Shown here piece by piece: positions 37,397 through 46,848 of a DNA stretch of 64,000 nt; positions within the stretch are counted from its first letter, which is position 1; each line of letters opens with the position of its first letter. Source of the stretch: Bacillus sp. NTK074B (GTDB lineage Bacteria; Bacillota; Bacilli; Bacillales; Bacillaceae_B); the NCBI RefSeq assembly GCF_017303375.1, contig NZ_JAFKOH010000001.1:496001-560000 (forward strand). The letters are read 5' to 3'. The notes beneath the pieces are model-generated. The model had not been told where the DNA came from and did no database searches. It saw only the letters and a program-made list of their open reading frames with translations. The translations under genes and the position numbers were made by a program.

Positions 37397-39133
37397 ATTA
37401 AGAAAGTATGGGCATCAATGTTGATTATACTCTTGATGTTCCCTTTTCAGCCTGGTGGGGACAATGTACATGCCGAAAGCGGTAAGGTCACGATCAGTGT
37501 GTCGACCTTGAATGTCCGGACCGGGCCTGGACTGAGCTTCTCTGTTCTGACAAAGGTACATAGAGGAGAAGAGTACAAGATAGTAGACACACAGAAGGAT
37601 TGGTATAAAGTAAAGACGAATAGCGGGGAAGGCTGGGTGGCCGACTGGCTGGTCTCAGTTGAATCTGCCGTTTCAGAAGGCTTTTCGCCACATGAAGGCC
37701 GTGTCAACACCGATGGACTTCGGGTCCGAAGTGGCCCCAGCACTTCAGATGGGGTTGTGACGGTATTACAAAGTGGCGATGCGGTTACCGTAACAGATCA
37801 CGACGGGGATTGGCTTCTCGTTGAATCAGGAAGCACCGAGGGATGGGTCCATCGTCAGTACGTATCGGATACGACTTCCACCCCGTCCAAAAAAAGCGAA
37901 GACAAACAAGGAATCATCACAGATAACGCCTTGAATGTCCGAAATTCCCCTTCTCTTCAAAGTTCCGTACTCGGTGTACTGAACAAGGGTGATATGGTCG
38001 AGGTATCCGGCAGTGTTTCCGGCTGGTATGAGATTGTATTCGGTAACGAAAAAGCCTGGATCAGTGAGTCGTATGTAGAATTTTCTGCTGACGGAGGTGA
38101 ATCAGGTGCCGATGAAGAAGTCACATCAACCCCTGAAGACTTAGTCGGCATCATCACGGTTCATGGTTTGAACGTCCGGGATGAAACTTCCTTGAACGGA
38201 AAGGTCGTCGGTAAAGTGGCCAAGGGGGAGAAATACAAATTACTGAAAGAAAAGAACAATTGGTATCAAATCAAGCTCTCCAATGGGGAAAAGGGTTGGA
38301 TCGCCGGCTGGTATGTTCAAAAAACGGTGACGGCCGCTGCCCACGAGAATAACAGCTCGAATGAAAACATTACAGTTTTATACAATGGAACGAACATCCG
38401 GAGCGATGCCAATACCGGGTCAAGCGTCATCAAGCGGGCCTCAACTGGAGAGTCGTTTCCCGTCACAAGTAAGAATGGGGACTGGTATGAAGTAGAGTTA
38501 GCAGACGGCAGTACCGGATTTGTAGCCGGCTGGGTCGTATCAATCCGCTCTGCCGCAGGTGAAAATACCACTCCCTCCCGAAATAAAAGTGGCGGTCTTC
38601 AAGATAAAGTGATCGTAATTGATCCTGGCCACGGCGGAAGAGACAGTGGAACCACTGGGGCCAGCGGAACACTGGAGAAGCTCTTGACGATGAAAACCGG
38701 TGAACTCCTTGCTGAAAGATTGAAAAGCGCTGGAGCAAAAGTCATTATGACAAGAAAAACAGATGAATATTTATCTTTACCTTCAAGGGTATCATTATCT
38801 CATTATTATCAGGCAGATGCCTTTATCAGTATTCACTTTGACAGCATATTGGACTCATCCATCGCCGGTCATACCACCTATTACTATCAGGATCAGCAGA
38901 AGGAACTGGCAGAGGATATTCACGGAAGCCTTTCAGACCGTTTACCTACCCTCGACCGCGGTGTCCGCATAGGGGACTATCATGTCATCCGTGAAAACAA
39001 CCGACCAGCTGTCCTGTTGGAATTAGGTTTCCTCAGTAATCCTACTGAAGAAGCCAATGTGAATACTCACTATTTTCAGGATCTGGCAGCTACGGCCATC
39101 TACCATGGATTGGGTGATTATTTTTCAGAATAA
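37397..39133 (+). CDS. N-acetylmuramoyl-L-alanine amidase with five SH3b domains (YrvJ-like), probable ATT start
   Basis: Secreted wall hydrolase of about 578 residues. The signal peptide ends near VHA-ESG. Five bacterial SH3 domains follow (about 31-89, 100-162, 172-229, 250-312, 325-387), each with an LNVR/LRVR/TNIRS-type strand and a GW(V/I) strand, and these bind the wall. The C-terminal Amidase_3 domain (about 404-575) has zinc ligands in VIDPGHGG, TLEK and SIHFDS, and the catalytic Glu in VLLELGFLSN. Start: the only strong ribosome site, GGAGG at 37384-37388, overlaps an in-frame GTG at 37388, which therefore cannot use it. The next in-frame codon at ideal spacing (8 nt) is ATT at 37397. 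If GTG is used, the protein is three residues longer. Confidence 0.88.
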   Translation: MKKVWASMLIILLMFPFQPGGDNVHAESGKVTISVSTLNVRTGPGLSFSVLTKVHRGEEYKIVDTQKDWYKVKTNSGEGWVADWLVSVESAVSEGFSPHEGRVNTDGLRVRSGPSTSDGVVTVLQSGDAVTVTDHDGDWLLVESGSTEGWVHRQYVSDTTSTPSKKSEDKQGIITDNALNVRNSPSLQSSVLGVLNKGDMVEVSGSVSGWYEIVFGNEKAWISESYVEFSADGGESGADEEVTSTPEDLVGIITVHGLNVRDETSLNGKVVGKVAKGEKYKLLKEKNNWYQIKLSNGEKGWIAGWYVQKTVTAAAHENNSSNENITVLYNGTNIRSDANTGSSVIKRASTGESFPVTSKNGDWYEVELADGSTGFVAGWVVSIRSAAGENTTPSRNKSGGLQDKVIVIDPGHGGRDSGTTGASGTLEKLLTMKTGELLAERLKSAGAKVIMTRKTDEYLSLPSRVSLSHYYQADAFISIHFDSILDSSIAGHTTYYYQDQQKELAEDIHGSLSDRLPTLDRGVRIGDYHVIRENNRPAVLLELGFLSNPTEEANVNTHYFQDLAATAIYHGLGDYFSE

Positions 39134-39153
39134 TGATCTTGAAAAGTACCAAT

Positions 39154-39196
39154 AAAAAAAGCTGGTCCCGTATGCGTTCGGGATCAGCCTTTTTTT
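39154..39196. terminator. Bidirectional terminator between the amidase gene and dtd
   Basis: AAAAAAAGCTGGTCCCG and CGGGATCAGCCTTTTTTT pair (one mismatch) around an 8-nt loop, with A- and T-runs on both sides; the convergent genes end on either side. Confidence 0.85.
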
Positions 39197-39638
39197 ATGA
39201 TTTACTTTCGATCAATAGAGTAACAGGACCATCATTGGTAAGATTTACATCCATCATCGCTCCAAAGACGCCTGTTTCAACCTTCATACCTTTATTTTCA
39301 AGTAACGTATTGAAATAGTCATAGATCACTTCTGCATGGTCAGGCCTGGCTGCATTCATGAAATTCGGTCGTCTGCCTTTACGGACGTCGCCATACAAGG
39401 TGAATTGGGAAATAGAGAGAATCTCTCCCCCCACATCCAACAGTGAATGGTTCATCTTACCCTCTTCATCTTCAAAGATGCGAAGGTTCACAACCTTATC
39501 CGCAATGTAACGGGCATCCTCTTCCGTATCCTCATGGGTGATCCCTACCAGGAGGACAGCTCCTGAACGGATTTCTCCCTTTACTTCTCCATCAACAGTG
39601 ACAGAGGCTTCTTTACTTCTTTGCAATACAGCTCTCAT
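39195..39638 (-). CDS. dtd: D-aminoacyl-tRNA deacylase
   Basis: Proofreads tRNAs mischarged with D-amino acids or with glycine on tRNA-Ala. The 147-residue protein is full length: [17 protein letters not shown], the active-site motif [19 protein letters not shown] near 76, and NAARPDHAE near 96, the cross-subunit motif. It lies 13 nt after relA and is co-transcribed with it, as in B. subtilis. Confidence 0.96.
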   Translation of the reverse strand: MRAVLQRSKEASVTVDGEVKGEIRSGAVLLVGITHEDTEEDARYIADKVVNLRIFEDEEGKMNHSLLDVGGEILSISQFTLYGDVRKGRRPNFMNAARPDHAEVIYDYFNTLLENKGMKVETGVFGAMMDVNLTNDGPVTLLIESKS

Positions 39639-39651
39639 AAAGAAATCTCCT

Positions 39652-41841
39652 TTAGTTCATGATTCGTCTTACGGCATAAATATCTGAAATCTGTTTGATT
39701 CTCTCTACCACTTTGTGCAAATGGGAAATGTTTTGAATCGAAATCGACATATTGATGGTGGCCACTTTGTTCCGATCCGATTTCCCACTTACTGCTGATA
39801 TATTTGTCTTCGTTTCATTCACCGCCTGAAGGACTTCATTCAGAAGGCCCCTGCGATCATAACCGGAAATTTCAATATCAACATTGTATTCTTTGCGATC
39901 ATTCCCATCGCTTTCCCACGATACAGGAATAAGACGCTGCTCTACTTCATCTGCCATGACGTTTGTACAATCAGCCCGGTGCACAGACACACCCCGGCCT
40001 TTTGTAATAAAGCCGACGATTTCATCCCCCGGAACCGGACTGCAGCAGCGGGATAAACGGATGAGGAGATTATCGATGCCCTCCACCTGTACCCCTGCAT
40101 CTTTTTTGCGCTTGACAGGCTGAGCATTCAATTCCTTCATCGTTTCTTCCAGGCTGTCTTCCTGTTCACGCTGCTTCCGGTGTTTCTCTGTTAAACGGTT
40201 GGCGATTTGTGCGGCTGTGATACCGTTATAACCAACCGCTGCATACATATCATCCTCGTTGGAGAAATTGAATTTCTCGGATACCCGTTTGATATTTTCG
40301 GGATTCAGGATTTCCTTCACATCAAAATCCTGATTCTTGATTTCTTTTTCGACCAGCTCACGGCCTTTTTCAATATTTTCTTCCCTGCGCTGCTTCTTGA
40401 AGAACTGCTTGATTTTGTTCTTTGCCTGGGAGGTCTGGGCAAGTTTCAGCCAATCCTGGCTCGGGCCGTAAGAGTGTTTGGACGTGAGAATCTCGATGAT
40501 ATCCCCCGTCTTCAACTTATAATCAAGGGTGACCATTTTCCCGTTGACCTTGGCACCGATCGTTTTATTTCCGATTTCCGAGTGGATCCGGTAGGAAAAG
40601 TCGATAGGAACGGATCCCGAGGGCAGCTCTAAAACGTCACCTTTAGGCGTGAACACAAAGACCATATCGGAAAAAAGATCGATTTTAAGAGACTCCATGA
40701 ATTCTTCCGCATTGGCTGATTCATTCTGGAATTCCAATATCTCCCTGAACCATGAAAGCTTCTTCTCGAAGGAAACAGGTTCGTTGGCTTCTTTTCCTTC
40801 TTTATAGGCCCAATGTGCCGCTACCCCGTATTCAGCGATCTGGTGCATCTCAAGAGTCCTGATCTGCACTTCAAGGGGGTCTCCCTTGGGACCGATGACC
40901 GTCGTATGAAGAGATTGATACATATTCGGTTTCGGCATGGCGATATAATCCTTAAATCTGCCGGGCATGGGCTTCCAGCACGTATGGACAATACCGAGTA
41001 CGGCGTAACAATCCTTGATGCTGTCTACAACGACACGAACGGCGAGCAAATCATATATTTCATTGAATTGTTTGTTTTGAAGGGCCATTTTCCGATAGAT
41101 GCTGTAAATATGCTTTGGGCGTCCTGATATTTCGGCCACGATTTTCACGTCGCCTAACTTATCCTTTACCTCATTGACGACTTCTTCCAGGTACTCTTCT
41201 CGCTCTGCACGTTTTTTCTTCATCAGATTGACAATCCGATAATACTGTTGCGGATTCAAATACCTCAGCGACGTATCTTCTAGTTCCCACTTAATCTTTG
41301 AAATCCCCAGACGGTGAGCCAATGGAGCAAAGATTTCAAGGGTTTCATTGGCAATTCTACGCTGCTTCTCTTGTGGTAAATGCTTCAATGTCCTCATATT
41401 ATGAAGGCGGTCTGCCAATTTAATGAGGATGACCCGGATATCCTGAGCCATTGCCACAAACATTTTCCGGTGATTTTCAGCCTGCTGCTCTTCATGAGAC
41501 TTGTATTTAATCTTTCCGAGCTTTGTCACCCCATCTACGAGCATGGCCACTTCCGCATTGAACGCTTCCTCAATTTCACCAAGAGAAATACCCGTATCCT
41601 CCACTACATCATGAAGAAACCCGGCAGCGACGGTGGCTGGATCCATTTCGAGATCCGCAAGTATCCCCGCTACCTGGATGGGATGGATGATGTAAGGTTC
41701 ACCAGACTTGCGATATTGCTCACTATGAGCGTCCCTTGCGTACTCATATGCCATCTGGACCATTTCTACATGCTCATCGTTTAAGTATGCTCTTGTCTTA
41801 TCAATAACCTGTTCAGGGGTTAGTACTTGATCTTTCGCCAT
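39652..41841 (-). CDS. relA: Bifunctional (p)ppGpp synthetase/hydrolase Rel
   Basis: Makes and degrades the stringent-response alarmone on stalled ribosomes. The 729-residue protein has the HD hydrolase domain ([13 protein letters not shown] near 75; [10 protein letters not shown] near 143). The synthetase domain has [17 protein letters not shown] near 302 and WAYKEGKE near 343. TGS is at about 388-450 ([16 protein letters not shown]), the zinc-finger-like [18 protein letters not shown] near 590, and the ACT domain at about 650-729. Both active sites look intact. ATG at 41841 is chosen over a GTG four codons upstream that overlaps the AAAGGTG ribosome site. Confidence 0.96.
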   Translation of the reverse strand: MAKDQVLTPEQVIDKTRAYLNDEHVEMVQMAYEYARDAHSEQYRKSGEPYIIHPIQVAGILADLEMDPATVAAGFLHDVVEDTGISLGEIEEAFNAEVAMLVDGVTKLGKIKYKSHEEQQAENHRKMFVAMAQDIRVILIKLADRLHNMRTLKHLPQEKQRRIANETLEIFAPLAHRLGISKIKWELEDTSLRYLNPQQYYRIVNLMKKKRAEREEYLEEVVNEVKDKLGDVKIVAEISGRPKHIYSIYRKMALQNKQFNEIYDLLAVRVVVDSIKDCYAVLGIVHTCWKPMPGRFKDYIAMPKPNMYQSLHTTVIGPKGDPLEVQIRTLEMHQIAEYGVAAHWAYKEGKEANEPVSFEKKLSWFREILEFQNESANAEEFMESLKIDLFSDMVFVFTPKGDVLELPSGSVPIDFSYRIHSEIGNKTIGAKVNGKMVTLDYKLKTGDIIEILTSKHSYGPSQDWLKLAQTSQAKNKIKQFFKKQRREENIEKGRELVEKEIKNQDFDVKEILNPENIKRVSEKFNFSNEDDMYAAVGYNGITAAQIANRLTEKHRKQREQEDSLEETMKELNAQPVKRKKDAGVQVEGIDNLLIRLSRCCSPVPGDEIVGFITKGRGVSVHRADCTNVMADEVEQRLIPVSWESDGNDRKEYNVDIEISGYDRRGLLNEVLQAVNETKTNISAVSGKSDRNKVATINMSISIQNISHLHKVVERIKQISDIYAVRRIMN

Positions 41842-42228
41842 GATCAAAATCACCTTTGTATTTAAATTTAGTTCATTATTGTTCGATTTTAATGATTGTT
41901 ACTATTATCAAAAAAAAAAGAGGTTCTGTAAAGTGTTTAAAGAAAATTTCTCAGAAACCATCTAATTTCGTCGAGAATTGTCGATTATATAGATGATTTA
42001 TCATTCAAAGGCTGTTTAAATGAATATTGTTGCTTTTTGATGGAGCGGGTGGCGGCTGTTTTCCGCACCAACCAACCTTCTAGCATAATGTTAAATCTAT
42101 AAACAAATAAATTTTCATATTCAATCTAACAAAGCATTTTAATGTCTGACGTGTTCAATTAAAGCTATCACTTATGTTTAATCAGTATCAGAATATCTAC
42201 ATTCTTTTCCATATGATTCAAATTAAAA
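41842..42228 (-). promoter_or_regulatory. Gap between apt and relA with a relA promoter
   Basis: No gene is present. TTTACA (41927-41932), 17 nt, GATAAT (41904-41909) forms a plausible SigA promoter about 65 nt before relA; a run of nine T on the transcribed strand fills the spacer. The rest (41940-42228) is AT-rich, with no further recognised element. Confidence 0.5.
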
Positions 42229-42270
42229 AAATAAGGGCTGACATGTAAACCCGATGTCAGTCCCTTATTT
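42229..42270 (-). terminator. Terminator after apt
   Basis: AAATAAGGGCTGACAT and ATGTCAGTCCCTTATTT form a long stem with one mismatch, with a T-run on the minus strand. It lies 47 nt after the apt stop and separates apt from relA. Confidence 0.85.
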
Positions 42271-42316
42271 CAGTATATCACAAATTGTATATGTTTATTA
42301 GATTTGAGAAATCAAA

Positions 42317-42829
42317 TTAGTATTGCATTAAGGTCATGATGTCATAATTGTCCAGCTTGTCGCGGCCGTCTAGGTATGTTAATTCGATTAAGAATGCTGT
42401 ACCCGCTACGATTCCACCCAGTTCTTCTACAAGCTTGATCGTTGCTTCAATGGTTCCACCTGTAGCAAGTAAGTCATCCGTGATGAGTACACGCTGGCCG
42501 GGCTTGATGGCATCTTTATGGATGGTTAAAGCATCTTTACCATACTCAAGGCCATATTCCTTCTGAATCGTTTCACGAGGTAATTTACCAGGTTTACGAA
42601 CTGGAGCAAAGCCTACACCCAACGCGTATGCAACTGGGCAGCCGATGATGAAGCCACGGGCTTCCGGTCCAACGACCAGGTCGATTTCCTTTTCTTTTGC
42701 ATATTCGACGATTTGATCTGTCGCATATCTATATGCATCACCGTTATCCATTAAGGTCGTGATGTCTTTAAATTTAATTCCTTCTTTAGGCCAGTCCTCA
42801 ACGATTGTAACATATTGTTTTAAGTCCAT
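42317..42829 (-). CDS. apt: Adenine phosphoribosyltransferase
   Basis: Salvages adenine to AMP with PRPP. The 170-residue protein has [36 protein letters not shown] and the PRPP motif [16 protein letters not shown] near 121. It overlaps the recJ stop by 10 nt, with its ribosome site inside recJ, so the two are coupled. Confidence 0.97.
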   Translation of the reverse strand: MDLKQYVTIVEDWPKEGIKFKDITTLMDNGDAYRYATDQIVEYAKEKEIDLVVGPEARGFIIGCPVAYALGVGFAPVRKPGKLPRETIQKEYGLEYGKDALTIHKDAIKPGQRVLITDDLLATGGTIEATIKLVEELGGIVAGTAFLIELTYLDGRDKLDNYDIMTLMQY

Positions 42830-45183
42830 GCTTTTACTTCCTCCTCAATTGTAACAGACTCTTCCATCCTTTCATTAAACCAAGTCTTCAACTCTTGATA
42901 GGAAGAATATAACAATTCGTTTTCAAGCTCGTATTGTTGTTGTTTCTTCTGATATGTTCGAGATTCTGAAAGATCTTTCTTGGTTTTCTCAGGATTGAGA
43001 GAAATAAATCCATTCACTATTGTAACAAACTTCAAATCAAAAAACACCTGTGACATGAAATCGATTGTTTCTTTTGACCACCCTTTGTACTTGGCAAGAT
43101 CATCCCCATGTTTATTCAGGTCAAATGATCCCCGTTTGGACAAAAATCCATAATACCATTTGAAATGGTCACGGGTCGGCATCGTACTGAAGAAATGATC
43201 TTCCTCTTGGAAGAAATGAGCATAAATACGATGTGGCTGCCCCTTTTTCAAAAGGTCTTCAAGTAATGGCTTGGAAGTCGGCAGATCCAAAAGCACAAGA
43301 CTTGCTTTGTTCATGGAGACACCTTCCAGGCTCGAATGATCCTCCAATACCAACACTTCATCTTTCGAGAGATTCAGTTTGTCCAACGTGGATTGATGAA
43401 AACAAACCATCATCTTATCTTTTTCAGGGATGAGGGCGTTCCACTTATGGACTTGTTTAATGCCCCGCACATCGAATAACTGCCAATGTTCAATTTTCAC
43501 ATCATGCAGGAATACCTGTGGTTTCTTTCGGTTATTCCATTCATTTATGGATAATTCACCAATCACAGATGCGTTCGAAAACGGTGTCATATGGTCTGCC
43601 AGTTCCCCGAGTCCAAAGCCTACACCATCCAATTGAATACTATTGTCTTCAAGGACCAGTTTCAAATGATTCTGTTGTGAACCGATTTTTTTATAATGTC
43701 CGATACTTACGTTATCAAGGATCCACTTTGGTTTCGGATTTTTCATTCCGAAAGGTGCCAAAAGCTGAAGCTTTTCAATGGACTCCACTGAAATTTCATC
43801 CATGGTGACCGTAGCATCAAGCTGGGTGACCGGGATGAAGTCCTCTGGGGAAAGGTCTGTCTCTGCCAGTTCATTCAACCGGTTCCTCAGTTGATCCACA
43901 TCGTTTAATTGCAGGGTCATCCCCGCAGCCATGGGATGGCCTCCAAAGTGGGGAAGAATATCCCGACAGGTGGAAAGATTCTTGAATAAATCAAATCCGA
44001 CGATGCTTCTCGCCGATCCCTTTGCCGTACCCTTTTCAGAATCGTAGCTGAGCACAATGGTCGGTCGATAAAACTTATCCACCAGGCGCGATGCAACGAT
44101 CCCTACGACTCCTGGATTCCAGCCCTCTTTCCCGATGATGAGAACAGAGTTATCCCTCAGAGGAAAGTCGTTCTCAACCATCTCTACAGCTTCCTCAGTC
44201 ATTTGCGCGACAATGGCCTGCCTCTCCTTATTCAAGCCGTCGATTTCCTCAGCAAGAGCCTTTGCTTCCTCCGTATCCTCTGTAAGCATAAGATCGACAG
44301 CGGGATCCGCATCCCCTAAACGACCGACGGCATTGATTCTGGGAGCAATCATGAATCCGACTGTCTCTTCTGTTATCTCATGTTGATGGGCATTGGCAAT
44401 TTTGCATAACGCTTTAATGCCCAAACGGTTTGAGATTCTCAGCTGGGCAAGTCCTCTTTTAGCGAGAATACGGTTCTCTCCTCTCAGAGGGACGAGATCG
44501 GCAATGGTTCCAATTGCTGCAAGATCCAATAGATGGGTCGGTAATTCACCGTATAAGGCATGGGCCAGCTTGAAAGCGACTCCCACTCCTGCAAGTTCCC
44601 CAAACGGATAGGAAGTTCCTTCGACTTTCGGATGAAGAAGAGCATATGTTTCAGGTAATTCCGGTCCAGGCTCATGGTGATCCGTGATGATCAGGTCTAT
44701 TCCGAGTTCTTTAGCCAATCTCGCTTCATTTACAGCAGAAATTCCCGTATCGACTGTAATGATAAGCGAGAAGTCCTCATCCTTTGCCCAGCGGAATGCC
44801 CTTTCGTTCGGACCATACCCCTCACTGAACCTGTTTGGGATATAAAACTCCACCTCAGCCCCAAGATCTCTAAGAACCGTCATCATAACCGACGTCGAGC
44901 TGACCCCGTCAGCATCATAGTCACCGTAAACAAGAATCCTTTCTCCGTTTTGGATGGCTTTGTGAATGCGTTCCGTTGCTTTCTTCATATCCTCAAATAA
45001 AAATGGATCGTGAAATGAGTCGTCTGTATCAAATAAAAAATTCCGGGCTTCTTCAACATCTTCCAAGTCCCGGTTCAACAATAATTTTGCCACAAGCAAG
45101 GGTATTTTAAGTTCATTTGCAAGTTCTTCTATTTTTTGTTCGTCTGATTCTGTCAATATCCAACGAGTTTTTGAATGTAACAT
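42820..45183 (-). CDS. recJ: Single-stranded DNA exonuclease RecJ
   Basis: 5'-3' exonuclease for recombination and repair. The 787-residue protein has the DHH phosphoesterase core: [16 protein letters not shown] near 80, [13 protein letters not shown] near 134 and [14 protein letters not shown] near 156. DHHA1 has [13 protein letters not shown] and [13 protein letters not shown] near 385-410. A C-terminal extension of about 230 residues is typical of Bacillus RecJ. ATG at 45183 has GAGGGGTG 7 nt away; a five-codon longer frame lacks a site. Confidence 0.95.
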   Translation of the reverse strand: MLHSKTRWILTESDEQKIEELANELKIPLLVAKLLLNRDLEDVEEARNFLFDTDDSFHDPFLFEDMKKATERIHKAIQNGERILVYGDYDADGVSSTSVMMTVLRDLGAEVEFYIPNRFSEGYGPNERAFRWAKDEDFSLIITVDTGISAVNEARLAKELGIDLIITDHHEPGPELPETYALLHPKVEGTSYPFGELAGVGVAFKLAHALYGELPTHLLDLAAIGTIADLVPLRGENRILAKRGLAQLRISNRLGIKALCKIANAHQHEITEETVGFMIAPRINAVGRLGDADPAVDLMLTEDTEEAKALAEEIDGLNKERQAIVAQMTEEAVEMVENDFPLRDNSVLIIGKEGWNPGVVGIVASRLVDKFYRPTIVLSYDSEKGTAKGSARSIVGFDLFKNLSTCRDILPHFGGHPMAAGMTLQLNDVDQLRNRLNELAETDLSPEDFIPVTQLDATVTMDEISVESIEKLQLLAPFGMKNPKPKWILDNVSIGHYKKIGSQQNHLKLVLEDNSIQLDGVGFGLGELADHMTPFSNASVIGELSINEWNNRKKPQVFLHDVKIEHWQLFDVRGIKQVHKWNALIPEKDKMMVCFHQSTLDKLNLSKDEVLVLEDHSSLEGVSMNKASLVLLDLPTSKPLLEDLLKKGQPHRIYAHFFQEEDHFFSTMPTRDHFKWYYGFLSKRGSFDLNKHGDDLAKYKGWSKETIDFMSQVFFDLKFVTIVNGFISLNPEKTKKDLSESRTYQKKQQQYELENELLYSSYQELKTWFNERMEESVTIEEEVKAWT

Positions 45184-45206
45184 ACGTTCACCCCTCAACC
45201 TTACTC

Positions 45207-45235
45207 ATTATACAAAAGTGAAGGAGTTGTTTCAA
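45207..45235 (-). promoter_or_regulatory. SigA promoter of recJ-apt
   Basis: TTGAAA (45230-45235), 17 nt, TATAAT (45207-45212), with the start expected near 45200, about 17 nt before the recJ ATG. The rest of the gap up to 45438 shows no gene. Confidence 0.75.
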
Positions 45236-45438
45236 TGTTAATGACATGCTGGTAAAAAGAAGGGATGGAGGATGTGGGAACATGGATTTGGAATATCCAT
45301 GGGAAAGAATTCATTCTTTTTCCACAATAAACCAGCACTTTATGCAGAAAAGCCTGCGTGAAATATCACTTAAATTCAGTTAAACGAGATATTCATCCCA
45401 GACAGAACCAGCACCAAACGCCTTACCAAAACAAAAAA

Positions 45439-45464
45439 AGCCCGGTGACAACAGCCACCAAGCT
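45439..45464 (-). terminator. Terminator after the LapA-like gene
   Basis: On the minus strand AGC-TTGGTG and CACCGGGCT pair with a small mismatch and are followed by TTTTTTTG, just after the stop at 45468. Confidence 0.65.
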
Positions 45465-45467
45465 CAT

Positions 45468-45803
45468 TCATTCCCCCACGTCCCCTACTGAGTCCGGAGC
45501 GCGTTTTTTTAATGGGATATCTTCGGTCTTTTCTTTATGCATTCCTTCTGCCTGTTCTCTCAATAACATATTTTCCTTTTCAAGGGATTTGACCTTCCGC
45601 TGGATGACGAAAAGCCGAAACAGTCCAACGGAACCTATAATGATCCCGCCCATGAAGACAGATCCAAGTATAACTAATATAAGAGGCCAGTCTGACTCAC
45701 CGAATAAATAATTGACGGTGACGGGGTCGACGTTGATGACAGCGAAAACCGAAACCACCAGCGCAAAGAAAATACCCAATAATAAAGTCCATTGAAATTT
45801 CAT
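45468..45803 (-). CDS. LapA domain membrane protein (YrvD-like)
   Basis: A 111-residue protein with two membrane helices (about 4-25, FQWTLLLGIFFALVVSVFAVI; about 40-62, WPLILVILGSVFMGGIIIGSVG). A cytoplasmic coiled tail follows (VIQRKVKSLEKENMLLREQAEG). NVDPVTVNYLFGE between the helices is the LapA/DUF1049 signature. Function unknown in Gram-positives. It follows the CDF gene by 14 nt. Confidence 0.85.
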   Translation of the reverse strand: MKFQWTLLLGIFFALVVSVFAVINVDPVTVNYLFGESDWPLILVILGSVFMGGIIIGSVGLFRLFVIQRKVKSLEKENMLLREQAEGMHKEKTEDIPLKKRAPDSVGDVGE

Positions 45804-45817
45804 GAGAATCCCTCCCT

Positions 45818-46744
45818 TTAACTTAAGTCTATTTGATCATCACTTTCTTCAGAAGCAGGATTGAATGGATTGATATGAATGAATACATCATTTACATTCG
45901 ATTCTTCCAATAGCTTCTCTTTCACTCTCTTCCCTACACGGTGCCCCTCTTCTACCGTCATGAAAGGATCAACGCTGATCTTCAAATCAATGATGACGTA
46001 GTGCCCGTGCTCCCTTGCATGAAGCTCGTTGATTTCTTTCACTTCAGGGACGGCTTCCACAATCTTTCTAAACGGCACGATGTCTTCCTCGTGCATGACG
46101 TGATCGAGTGTTGTATGTATCGATTCCGCCCCTAAATGCCAAGCCATCCTAAGGACGAGGAGGGAAACGAATATTCCCGCGACGGGATCTGCATAGACCA
46201 GCCAGCCGACATCGAACTTCCCCCCAAGGATGGAAGCTGAAATCCCTACGAGGGCGGCAATGGATGAAAACACATCCGAACGATGCTCATATGCATTAAC
46301 GATTAAAGCATCACTCTTTATTCTTTTACCCAACCGATATTTATATTGAAACATCGCTTCCTTCACGACAATGGAGACAATGACAGCATAAATCGCAATG
46401 GCTGTTGGAGGACTAAGGGGATGAAAAAAGGATTCAATCGATGACTTCCCGATTTCAATCCCTACCAGGAACAATAGGACAGCCACGATGATCGCAGCGA
46501 TGGACTCTGCTTTACCATGACCATAAGGATGATCCTGATCAGGAGGCTGCTTGGCGGCACGTAAACCGATAAATACGGCAAGGGACCCGGCAACATCCGA
46601 TGCAGAATGGACCGCATCTGCAATGAGGGCTCTACTATTCCCCATTATTCCGGCAGCCCACTTTATAACCGCCAACAAAATATTGCCCACCACACCAATC
46701 ATGGCGGCAAATTCCGCTTTCTTAAAACGATCCTCATGGTTCAT
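45818..46744 (-). CDS. Cation diffusion facilitator family transporter
   Basis: Divalent metal/proton antiporter of 308 residues. Six helices fall near 12-32, 40-60, 82-100, 115-138, 160-180 and 185-205, with metal-site residues in DAVHSASDVAGS near 43 and YEHRSDVFSS near 152. The C-terminal cytoplasmic metal-sensing domain (about 212-300) contains TLDHVMHEED and HAREHGHYVIIDL. The HSASD and HRSD motifs resemble the MntE/FieF-like group that moves Mn, Fe or Zn; the metal cannot be fixed from sequence. I do not recall a CDF gene at this spot in B. subtilis. Confidence 0.9.
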   Translation of the reverse strand: MNHEDRFKKAEFAAMIGVVGNILLAVIKWAAGIMGNSRALIADAVHSASDVAGSLAVFIGLRAAKQPPDQDHPYGHGKAESIAAIIVAVLLFLVGIEIGKSSIESFFHPLSPPTAIAIYAVIVSIVVKEAMFQYKYRLGKRIKSDALIVNAYEHRSDVFSSIAALVGISASILGGKFDVGWLVYADPVAGIFVSLLVLRMAWHLGAESIHTTLDHVMHEEDIVPFRKIVEAVPEVKEINELHAREHGHYVIIDLKISVDPFMTVEEGHRVGKRVKEKLLEESNVNDVFIHINPFNPASEESDDQIDLS

Positions 46745-46809
46745 ATATGACGCCTCCCTTATAACTCCTATTATTGTAACCCAATGCCTTGAAAATACAA
46801 AAAAAGAAT

Positions 46810-46838
46810 AGGTCCGGGAAGTTACACCCCCCGGACCT
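46810..46838 (-). terminator. Terminator after secDF
   Basis: AGGTCCGGG and CCCGGACCT form a 9-bp stem with an 11-nt loop. On the minus strand it is followed by ATTCTTTTTTT, 10 nt beyond the secDF stop. Confidence 0.8.
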
Positions 46839-46848
46839 GCTCTTCATT

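Noticed and set aside
37372-37401. Nine-codon upstream frame before the amidase gene
   Set aside because: The GGGGG-type site lies only about 3 nt from its TTG, too close for efficient initiation; kept only as a note under the ATT finding.
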